A DNA stretch of 12,556 nucleotides from an uncultured Lachnospiraceae bacterium (GTDB lineage Bacteria > Bacillota > Clostridia > Lachnospirales > Lachnospiraceae), in assembly GCA_910585065.1 (NCBI GenBank), contig CAJUCG010000082.1, positions 1 through 12,556 of the forward strand, given 5' to 3'. The notes beneath the pieces are model-generated. The model saw only the letters and a list, made by a program, of their open reading frames with translations. It did no database searches and was not told where the DNA came from. Numbering within the stretch: position 1 is the stretch's first letter; each line of letters opens with the position of its first letter. The translations under genes were made by a program, and so were the position numbers. Shown one piece after another: positions 1-5,530 of this stretch.

Positions 1-1615
1 TGGGCGCGCCGACGGTTTTGATATGCTGCGCAAATATGGCGGGATGAGCGGTTTTCCCAAGCGCAGAGAGAGCAATACGGACTTGTTTGATTCCGGACAT
101 AGTTCCAATTCGATTTCCGAAGCTTGCGGCTTGGTGCGCGCAAGGGAGTTAAACGGCGGGAAGGAAAAGATTGTCGCAGTGATCGGGGATGGGGCATTAA
201 CCGGAGGCTTGGCTTACGAGGGATTAAACAATGCCGGACAATTAAAGAGCAATCTTATTCTTGTACTAAATGATAATAAAATGTCCATTTCAGAGAATGT
301 GGGGGGGATGGCAAGCTATCTTGGCAAGATCCGCACAAGTACCCAATATGAGGGATTGAAAGATAATGTGACAAATACATTAGAAAAGATCCCATTAATG
401 GGAGAGCGGTTAGTTCGCCAGATTCGCCGGTCCAAGGCCTCTTTAAAACAGCTTATGATTCCAGGGATGTTTTTCGAGGAGATGAATATTACTTATGTTG
501 GTCCGATCGACGGGCATAATATCCAGCAAATGTACGAGGCATTCTTGGCAGCAGCGCGCAAAAATGGCACTGTGCTTGTCCATGTGATCACAAAAAAGGG
601 CAAGGGGTACGATTGTGCAGAGCATGATCCCGGACAGTTTCACGGAGTGGATGCATTTGATGTGGAGACCGGAAAACGGCTGAATGAGAAGAGGGGGGAT
701 ACCTACACTGATGTATTCGCCGCCGCGATGAATGAGTTGGCAGTAAAATACCGCAATCTTGTAGCGATCACTGCTGCCATGCCGGACGGAACGGGACTTT
801 CAGAATTTAAGACAAAATATCCAAGGCGTTTTTTTGATGTAGGGATTGCGGAGGAACATGCAGTAAGCTTTGCAGCGGGACTGGCAGCAGGCGGCTTTCA
901 CCCGGTTTTTGCCGTGTATTCCACATTTTTGCAGCGGGCATATGATCAGATCTTACATGATGTGTGTTTAAATAATTTTCCGGTTACTTTTGCGATTGAC
1001 CGGGCGGGGATTGTCGGGAGTGACGGCGAAACGCACCAGGGAATTTTTGATATTTCCTATCTGACGCATATTCCAGGGCTTGTGGTGATGGCACCGAAAA
1101 ACGCCGCAGAATTAAAGGAGATGTTAGAATTTTGTATTACTCATCCATCTCCAACCGCCGTCCGCTATCCGCGCGGGGCGGCAAGCCAGGCACTTGTTGA
1201 ATTTCAGACCCCAATAAAATGCGGGGAATGCGAGTGGATTGCTAAGGAGGGGGAAATCCTTTTGCTCGCGGTTGGCAGTATGGTGGAAACAGCGGATAAA
1301 GTGCGAAGACTTTTAAAGGCAAAGAGAGTCACAGCCGCACTGGTCAACGTGCGTTTTCTCTCCCCAATTGATGAGACAATGATTGCGGCGGCACTTTCTT
1401 ACAAAATTGTTGTCACACTAGAGGAGAATGTCGCGCGGGGCGGTTTTGGAGAGGAAATGGCAGGGAAACTTTTAGGGCGGAAATTTGCAGGAAAATTTTT
1501 GTCGGTGGCTCTGCCAAATCAGTTTATCGAGCATGGATCACAGGAAGAACTAAAAAGAGCCTATGGTTTGGATGCGGATAATATTATCGCGCGTTTAAGA
1601 GAGCTTGAAATTTAG
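1..1615 (+). CDS. dxs: 1-deoxy-D-xylulose-5-phosphate synthase, 5' end cut by window edge
   Basis: Cytoplasmic thiamine-diphosphate enzyme that condenses pyruvate and glyceraldehyde-3-phosphate to 1-deoxy-D-xylulose-5-phosphate, the first step of the MEP isoprenoid pathway (also feeding thiamine and pyridoxal synthesis). The frame is open from base 2, so the gene begins outside the window. About 537 residues are visible against roughly 620 for the family, so about 85 are missing. Visible motifs in order: DGFD...LRKYGGMSGFPKR with GHSS just after; the ThDP-binding GDGALTGG (nt 185-208) followed by LNNAG and NDNKMSIS; YVGPIDGHN (about nt 495); the GIAEEHA segment with the proton-relay Glu of the pyrimidine-binding domain (nt 842-862); DRAGIVGSDGETHQG; and YPRG. 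The C-terminal transketolase-like domain is complete to the TAG at 1613. tlyA follows after 15 nt, consistent with one operon. Confidence 0.97.
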   Translation, partial: GRADGFDMLRKYGGMSGFPKRRESNTDLFDSGHSSNSISEACGLVRARELNGGKEKIVAVIGDGALTGGLAYEGLNNAGQLKSNLILVLNDNKMSISENVGGMASYLGKIRTSTQYEGLKDNVTNTLEKIPLMGERLVRQIRRSKASLKQLMIPGMFFEEMNITYVGPIDGHNIQQMYEAFLAAARKNGTVLVHVITKKGKGYDCAEHDPGQFHGVDAFDVETGKRLNEKRGDTYTDVFAAAMNELAVKYRNLVAITAAMPDGTGLSEFKTKYPRRFFDVGIAEEHAVSFAAGLAAGGFHPVFAVYSTFLQRAYDQILHDVCLNNFPVTFAIDRAGIVGSDGETHQGIFDISYLTHIPGLVVMAPKNAAELKEMLEFCITHPSPTAVRYPRGAASQALVEFQTPIKCGECEWIAKEGEILLLAVGSMVETADKVRRLLKAKRVTAALVNVRFLSPIDETMIAAALSYKIVVTLEENVARGGFGEEMAGKLLGRKFAGKFLSVALPNQFIEHGSQEELKRAYGLDADNIIARLRELEI

Positions 1616-1630
1616 GGGAGGAAAATAAAG

Positions 1631-2512
1631 ATGGAAAATACAGGGAATAATAAGAAAAAAAAGGAAGAAAAGGAACGACTGGATATGCTTCTTGTCAGAC
1701 GGGCACTTGCAGAGTCGCGCACTAAAGCGCAGGCACTGATTATGGCAGGGAAGGTTTTTGTTTCCGGTGTGCGCGAGGATAAGCCGGGGAGTATGTTCTC
1801 GGTTTCCGCGCAGATTGAATTGCACGGCGAACCAATGAAATATGTTAGCCGTGGCGGATTCAAGTTAGAGAAGGCGGTAATTGCACACCGCATTAACCTT
1901 TCTGGTAAGATTTGTATGGATGTAGGTTCGTCCACAGGTGGATTTACTGATTGTATGTTGCAAAACGGCGCGGCAAAAGTTTTTGCTGTTGATGTGGGGA
2001 CAAATCAGCTTGCATGGAAATTGCGGCAGGATGCGCGCGTGGTCGCGATGGAACAGACCAATATCCGATATGTAAATCCAGAAATGATTGGGGAGGCAAT
2101 AGATTTTGTCTCGATCGATGTCGCGTTTATCTCGCTGACCCTGGTGCTTGAACCTGTCCATGCGCTGATGGGCAAAGGAGCAGAGCTTGTCTGTCTGATC
2201 AAACCGCAGTTTGAGGCGGGGAGGGAGAAAGTCGGCAGGAAAGGCGTAGTGCGGGAGGCAGCAGTTCACCGGGAAGTAATTGCAAAAGTGGTGGATTTTG
2301 CGGCGGATCTTGGATTTTTATTGCTGCATCTTGATTTTTCTCCAATCAGAGGTCCGGAGGGAAATATTGAATATTTGCTGCACGCTAGGAAAACATTATC
2401 TGCGCAGGAGAACTGCGAGAAAGAAAAAGAGCAGGAAAGATCAGATGTGGCGGCGATCCACGCACAGATTGCGCAGGTGGTCGATGCAGCGCACAGTACA
2501 TTATCAGCGTAG
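1631..2512 (+). CDS. tlyA: TlyA family rRNA (cytidine-2'-O)-methyltransferase
   Basis: SAM-dependent 2'-O-methyltransferase. TlyA enzymes methylate 23S rRNA C1920 and, in the longer type, 16S rRNA C1409; older annotations call them hemolysins. The 293-residue protein has a Lys/Glu-rich N-terminal tail (1-15), an S4 RNA-binding domain (about 16-75: LDMLLVRRALAESR...AGKVFVSG) and a FtsJ-like Rossmann domain. SRGGFKLEKA supplies K78, DVGSSTGGFTD (97-107) is the SAM loop, SIDVAF supplies D163, CLIKPQFEAG supplies K191 and GPEGNIEYL supplies E247. These match the K-D-K-E tetrad by position; the assignment is mine. A charged tail of about 40 residues follows the fold. Start chosen from AGGGGAGG at 1614-1621, 9 nt before the ATG. 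It sits between dxs and nadK, its usual place in Firmicutes. An A8 run (1655-1662) lies near the start. Whether it modifies one or both rRNA sites cannot be told. Confidence 0.95.
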   Translation: MENTGNNKKKKEEKERLDMLLVRRALAESRTKAQALIMAGKVFVSGVREDKPGSMFSVSAQIELHGEPMKYVSRGGFKLEKAVIAHRINLSGKICMDVGSSTGGFTDCMLQNGAAKVFAVDVGTNQLAWKLRQDARVVAMEQTNIRYVNPEMIGEAIDFVSIDVAFISLTLVLEPVHALMGKGAELVCLIKPQFEAGREKVGRKGVVREAAVHREVIAKVVDFAADLGFLLLHLDFSPIRGPEGNIEYLLHARKTLSAQENCEKEKEQERSDVAAIHAQIAQVVDAAHSTLSA

Positions 2513-2527
2513 AGCATGGAGCGAAAT

Positions 2528-3424
2528 ATGGAACGGTTTTGCATTATCACAAACCGCGAGAAGGATGGGAGCATGGAGATAACCGGACGGATTGCGGATT
2601 TTATTTTGAAACGCGGAGGAAGCATTTATCTGACGAGGGGAGGATGCAGGGAGGACGGCACGCATTACACAGAGGTAGAAGATATTCCTATAAATACTCA
2701 GTGCGCTTTGGTGCTTGGCGGGGATGGAACCATTTTGCAGGCAGCACAGGATCTGGCAAAATTTGATTTTCCAATTTTTGGAATAAACCTTGGAACATTG
2801 GGATTCTTAGCGGAAACTGAAATGGCAGAACTTGATCAGGCACTTGAAAAATTGTTTGCGGGAGAATATGTAGTTAGAGAGCAGATGATGCTCGGCGTTT
2901 CCGTAAACGCGGGCGGCAGAAGATGCGTACTTCCGGATGCACTAAATGATCTTGTACTTACGCGCAGTGGTTTTTCGCGGGTGATTGGTGCGGGGGTCTA
3001 CATAAATGGGGATCTGGTCAGCGATTACCGCGGGGACGGGGTGATTATTGCAACGCCAACTGGCTCGACAGGGTATAATCTCTCAGCGGGCGGTCCGATT
3101 ATCGCACCGGAGTCCAATGTGATGGTGATCACGCCGATCTGCCCACACTCTCTTGGTGCTCGCAGTATTGTTGTGACGGATAAAGATGTGGTGAGAGTAA
3201 GTGTGCGCACAAGCAAAAAAACGCAGCAGGAGGAGGCTATTGCTACAGTGGACGGCAGATCCTCGATAAAGCTTAGAGCAAAGGACTATATTGAAGTGCG
3301 GTGCGCTGAACGCACGGTAAAGCTTGTGCGGCTTTTAGATCGGAGTTTTTATCAGGTGCTGCGGGCAAAACTTCTGGGTGGAGGATACAGAAATGAAATT
3401 AAGCAGACAGAGCAAGATTATTGA
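2528..3424 (+). CDS. nadK: NAD kinase (ATP/polyphosphate NAD kinase)
   Basis: Phosphorylates NAD to NADP, the only de novo route to NADP; cytosolic. With this start the protein is 298 residues, close to family length. Key motifs are LGGDGT (63-68, catalytic GGDG), NLGTLGFLAE (87-96), LNDLVLTR with the conserved N-D pair, and TPTGSTGYNLSAGGPI (176-191), the second signature. An in-frame ATG at 2516 would add four residues (MERN). I prefer 2528 because GGAG at 2518-2521 lies 6 nt upstream of it, whereas nothing SD-like precedes 2516, and because MERFCIITN resembles the family N-terminus. It lies directly after tlyA (3 or 15 nt, depending on the start), and its 3' end overlaps argR by 32 nt, which suggests translational coupling. 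The N-terminal choice is the only uncertainty. Confidence 0.95.
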   Translation: MERFCIITNREKDGSMEITGRIADFILKRGGSIYLTRGGCREDGTHYTEVEDIPINTQCALVLGGDGTILQAAQDLAKFDFPIFGINLGTLGFLAETEMAELDQALEKLFAGEYVVREQMMLGVSVNAGGRRCVLPDALNDLVLTRSGFSRVIGAGVYINGDLVSDYRGDGVIIATPTGSTGYNLSAGGPIIAPESNVMVITPICPHSLGARSIVVTDKDVVRVSVRTSKKTQQEEAIATVDGRSSIKLRAKDYIEVRCAERTVKLVRLLDRSFYQVLRAKLLGGGYRNEIKQTEQDY

Positions 3425-3845
3425 ACTGATTGTAGAACACGAGGTGGAAACGCAGGAGGAACTAGCGGAACTTTTGCTTGCGGCGGGCTATCCAGTAACA
3501 CAGGCAACAATTTCCAGGGATATCCGCGAATTAAAACTGACCAAGGTGGCAAATGGAGCGGGAAAACAAAAGTATATTGTACTGCGGGGGCAGGAGGGCA
3601 CACTTTCCGAAAAATATGCGCGCATTCTAAAAGATGGCTTTGTGTCGATGGATATGGCAGGAAATATCCTTGTGGTCAAGACAGTTTCCGGCATGGCAAT
3701 GGCAGTGGCGGCGGCGATCGATGCAATCCATATCGAGGGGATTGTCGGATGTATTGCCGGGGATGATACAATTATGTGTGCCGTCCGGACAGTGCAGGAC
3801 ACCAAAAAGGTGATGGAAAAAATTTCCAAACTGCTTGATAACTAA
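3393..3845 (+). CDS. argR: Arginine repressor ArgR/AhrC
   Basis: Hexameric arginine-dependent DNA-binding regulator that represses arginine biosynthesis and often activates catabolism. The 150-residue protein has the family's two parts. The N-terminal winged helix-turn-helix (about 1-70) contains TQATISRDIRELKLTKV (36-52), whose SRD segment is the recognition-helix hallmark. The C-terminal oligomerisation/arginine-binding domain contains GCIAGDDT (119-126), where the paired Asp residues contact arginine. The ATG at 3393 is preceded by GGAGG (3380-3384) at 8 nt. A GTG at 3378 could add five residues but overlaps that SD and is unlikely. The gene begins inside nadK (32-nt overlap). No convincing ARG box was found next to it and no terminator follows, so transcription may continue into yebC. 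Confidence 0.96.
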   Translation: MKLSRQSKIIELIVEHEVETQEELAELLLAAGYPVTQATISRDIRELKLTKVANGAGKQKYIVLRGQEGTLSEKYARILKDGFVSMDMAGNILVVKTVSGMAMAVAAAIDAIHIEGIVGCIAGDDTIMCAVRTVQDTKKVMEKISKLLDN

Positions 3846-3848
3846 ATT

Positions 3849-3858
3849 TCTGATCAGA
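3849..3858. repeat. Perfect 10-bp palindrome after argR
   Basis: TCTGATCAGA reads the same on both strands and begins four bases after the argR stop codon. It is short enough to be chance, has no T-run to act as a terminator, and does not match the ARG-box consensus. Recorded only as a possible small operator ahead of the yebC promoter. Confidence 0.3.
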
Positions 3859-3879
3859 GATGAACTTAAAACTTAGGAC

Positions 3880-3908
3880 TTGCAACCAGAACCCGACTGT
3901 GCTAAAAT
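3880..3908 (+). promoter_or_regulatory. Housekeeping sigma promoter upstream of yebC
   Basis: TTGCAA (3880-3885) and TAAAAT (3903-3908) are separated by exactly 17 bp, and TGC immediately before the -10 gives an extended -10 (TGn). The matches to the vegetative consensus are 4/6 and 5/6. The predicted start near 3915 would give a leader of roughly 43 nt before yebC, containing the AAGGAG at 3946-3951. This suggests yebC is expressed independently of the dxs-argR operon. Confidence 0.72.
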
Positions 3909-3957
3909 TGTGAAGCGTAAAAATAAGGAATATAAAGGAATATGGAAGGAGCATTTT

Positions 3958-4698
3958 ATGTCAGGACATTCAAAATTTGCAAACATTAAACACAAAAAAG
4001 AAAAGAATGACGCAGCGAAAGGAAAGATTTTTACAAGGCTGGGCAGGGAGATCGCCGTCGCGGTCAAAGAGGGTGGCCCGGACGTAAACAACAACAGCAA
4101 ATTAAAGGATATTGTCGCGAAGGCAAAGTCAAACAATATGCCAAACGATACCATTGAGCGCAGTATCAAGAAGGCGGCGGGGGACGCAGGCAATGTCAAC
4201 TATGAATTTGTCTCCTACGAGGGCTATGGACCGAGCGGAACCGCAATTATTGTGGAGGCACTTACGGACAATAAAAACCGCACGGCAGCAAATGTGCGCA
4301 ATGCTTTTACCAAGGGCGGCGGCAATGTTGGAACACAGGGTTGTGTATCATTTATGTTTGATACAAAAGGTCAGATTATTATTGATAAGGAAGAGTGCAG
4401 GCAGGATGCGGATGAGCTGATGATGCTTGCACTGGATGCGGGCGCGGACGATTTTAACGAGGAGGAGGACAGCTACGAAGTACTCACGGCAGAAGATGCA
4501 TTTTCGGCAGTGCGCGAGGCATTAGAGACGGCAGGGATTCCAATGCTTGAGGCGGAAGTGACGATGATTCCGCAGACTTACGTGACATTAACAAATGACA
4601 ATGATATCAAGATGATCCAGCGGACACTAGATTTGCTGGATGAGGATGATGATGTACAGAATGTATATCATAACTGGGATATGCCGGAGGAAGAATAA
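3958..4698 (+). CDS. yebC: YebC/PmpR family (TACO1-like) factor
   Basis: Member of the widespread YebC/PmpR/TACO1 family, long annotated as transcriptional regulators. Newer work connects the family to translation, including relief of ribosome stalling at proline-rich sequence. 246 residues, normal family length. The N-terminus MSGHSKFANIKHKK is the family hallmark, followed by AAKGKIFTRLGREI, the NNMPNDTIERSIKKA segment, YEGYGPSG and a glycine-rich GGGNVGTQGCVSFMF stretch; the C-terminal half is acidic and ends in MPEEE. The reading frame continues upstream to 3880, but the start at 3958 is clear from the hallmark N-terminus and AAGGAG 6 nt before it. It has its own promoter at 3880. It is not a usual member of the dxs-recN cluster. 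Its precise role here cannot be told from sequence. Confidence 0.95.
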   Translation: MSGHSKFANIKHKKEKNDAAKGKIFTRLGREIAVAVKEGGPDVNNNSKLKDIVAKAKSNNMPNDTIERSIKKAAGDAGNVNYEFVSYEGYGPSGTAIIVEALTDNKNRTAANVRNAFTKGGGNVGTQGCVSFMFDTKGQIIIDKEECRQDADELMMLALDAGADDFNEEEDSYEVLTAEDAFSAVREALETAGIPMLEAEVTMIPQTYVTLTNDNDIKMIQRTLDLLDEDDDVQNVYHNWDMPEEE

Positions 4699-4840
4699 TT
4701 TTTTCGCTGGATAAGCTAGATCCGAAAGGGAAAAATAATAAAAAAGATTATCCTTGTCCTATTTGATGATCTGTGAGAATGGTTCTTTAATGCGCTTTCA
4801 ATATATAGATGATAAGGTTATGCCGGGTATTACGATAGGA

Positions 4841-4871
4841 GCATCTTGCCACGTTAAAATGTGGGAGATGC
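4841..4871 (+). other. Imperfect hairpin in the intergenic region
   Basis: GCATCT (4841-4846) pairs with AGATGC (4866-4871), and CCAC (4849-4852) pairs with GTGG (4861-4864). A 2x1 internal loop separates the two helices and the apical loop is 8 nt. No T-run follows, so it is not an intrinsic terminator. It may belong to a structured RNA or a dispersed repeat; function unknown. Confidence 0.4.
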
Positions 4872-4995
4872 GGAAAGGAAAAGATAGTAAATTTCCCTAT
4901 ATGCTTTGACGTACTGTGGAGAGCAGAGGGGGCGGCTGGCGGTGATAACTCTATTCGGCGGTAGTCTGCAAAAAAGTTGCAAAATAAAATTACTA

Positions 4996-5049
4996 TTCAT
5001 AAATTGTTAACAATTTCGTCATAAGGAAGTCATAAACGGGGGGTATAAT
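4996..5049 (+). promoter_or_regulatory. Four 11-bp-phased half-sites plus TATAAT: Pho-box-like promoter
   Basis: Four heptamers start exactly 11 bp apart: TTCATAA (4996), TTAACAA (5007), GTCATAA (5018) and GTCATAA (5029), each followed by a 4-bp spacer or the -10 approach. A perfect TATAAT lies at 5044-5049 and there is no -35 hexamer at the right place (ATAAGG at 17 bp). With a predicted start near A5056, the repeats span about -60 to -21. Known family pattern: Bacillus subtilis PhoP binds repeated TT(A/C/T)A(C/T)A hexamers at 11-bp steps in that interval, and the E. coli PhoB box contains GTCAT repeats with 11-bp phase about 10 bp upstream of the -10. The repeats and spacing are seen; the regulator is inferred. 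Confidence 0.6.
5001..5016. promoter_or_regulatory. Perfect 16-bp palindrome, operator-like
   Basis: AAATTGTTAACAATTT is identical to its reverse complement over all 16 bases. It covers the second of the four phased half-sites (5007-5013), about 40-55 bp upstream of the predicted start of the downstream transcript. The TTGTTAACAA core resembles half-sites of several Firmicute regulators, but it lacks the central 4-bp gap of a Rex site and the distant second arm of a BirA site. It is either an independent dimer operator or a by-product of the AT-rich repeat. Confidence 0.5.
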
Positions 5050-5055
5050 AAGTTT

Positions 5056-5150
5056 ATCAAAGGAAATGAGCAATGCTTACATCTAAGTTTTGAACTTTTT
5101 TTCATAAATACTACCCCCTCAGAAAGGCAGCCGGAAACGGCTGCCTTTTC
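5056..5150 (+). ncRNA. Candidate small RNA, about 95 nt
   Basis: Predicted from architecture only: a -10 box at 5044-5049, then about 95 nt, then an intrinsic terminator, with no gene of useful length inside. Segments in order are an AU-rich 5' part (5056-5084), a small hairpin AAGTT-TTG-AACTT followed by a T-run (5085-5102), a C-rich single-stranded stretch CTACCCCCTC (5111-5120), and the terminator stem. Exposed C-rich segments are typical seed regions in Firmicute sRNAs that pair with purine-rich Shine-Dalgarno sequences. Six-codon frames exist (for example ATG at 5073 with AAGGA 8 nt upstream, encoding MLTSKF), so a tiny leader peptide is an alternative. I recognise no Rfam family. Confidence 0.45.
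5122..5150 (+). terminator. Intrinsic terminator with GAAA tetraloop
   Basis: AAAGGCAGCCG (5123-5133) pairs perfectly with CGGCTGCCTTT (5138-5148) around a GAAA tetraloop (5134-5137), giving an 11-bp GC-rich stem followed by a short T-tract (TTTTCCCTT). It would end the candidate small RNA, and any yebC read-through, before the Big_2 gene. The short T-tract is the one weakness. Confidence 0.85.
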
Positions 5151-5342
5151 CCTTAGTGTGCAAAGCACAGTTTAAGAATGGGGCATCCCTATCCTATAGA
5201 TAAATGCACATGGGGATTATGGCGGGCATATTCTGGATTTTGGAAGGCGAGGAAATATCTTGTAATTGATGGGAGGGTATCAGAAAAAAGGGGGAGAAAT
5301 CCGATAATTATATGGGTGAGATTTTGATTTTTTCGTTAATTT

Positions 5343-5367
5343 GCAAGATTTCTTGCAGGGAAATCTT
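5343..5367 (+). promoter_or_regulatory. Two mutually exclusive hairpins upstream of the Big_2 gene
   Basis: AAGATTTC (5345-5352) pairs with GAAATCTT (5360-5367) around a 7-nt loop. The alternative GCAAG (5343-5347) with CTTGC (5352-5356) around ATTT shares bases with the first, so only one can form. If transcribed this could be a switch; if not, the inverted repeat could be an operator. It lies about 165 nt before the Big_2 start codon. No T-run follows directly. Confidence 0.35.
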
Positions 5368-5530
5368 CTCATTTGTGAAAAAACTTACCAAAAAAGATAG
5401 AAAAATGACACAGTTTTGTCAAAGGAATCCAGTAGAATGGAAGTAATGAGAAAGTGAGGGTGTTGCCTGGAAAGGGCGGAATTATCCTGACTGGCAGATT
5501 ACATAGGAATTTTTTTGAAATGGAGGATGG

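Larger units (their letters stand above)
4699..5530. other. 832-nt gene-free stretch between yebC and the Big_2 gene
   Basis: No convincing protein gene. From 4699 to about 4990 there is no T-tailed hairpin after yebC. Instead there is a structured hairpin (4841-4871) and a GC-richer segment (about 4911-4970) that is open in three frames. From 4996 to 5150 lies a compact unit: phased repeats, a -10 box and a terminator, listed separately. From 5151 to 5530 is the leader region of the Big_2 gene: a TGTGC-AAA-GCACA hairpin (5157-5169), two competing hairpins (5343-5367) and a -10-like TAGAAT (5433-5438) without a good -35 at normal spacing. No recognisable riboswitch, tRNA, RNase P, SRP or tmRNA sequence was found. 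Confidence 0.7.

Noticed and set aside
3849..3858. TCTGATCAGA as an ARG box for argR autoregulation
   Set aside because: It lies after, not before, argR and lacks the AT-rich centre and TGAAT/ATTCA arms of ARG boxes.
4709..4753. GGATAA...TTATCC as a yebC terminator
   Set aside because: Only 6 bp with a 33-nt loop and no T-run following; too weak.
4766..4909. 47-codon forward frame starting ATGATCTGTGAG
   Set aside because: No ribosome binding site, no recognisable protein features, and overlapped by other open frames; kept only as part of the possible repeat element.
4854..5000. 48-codon frame on the minus strand
   Set aside because: No Shine-Dalgarno upstream; overlaps the forward frames and the hairpin; no protein family recognised.
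4699..5530. OLE RNA, since that large RNA lies near dxs/ispA in some Firmicutes
   Set aside because: The position differs (after yebC, far from ispA), no oapA gene is visible here, and I cannot recognise OLE conserved sequence. A covariance-model search would settle it.
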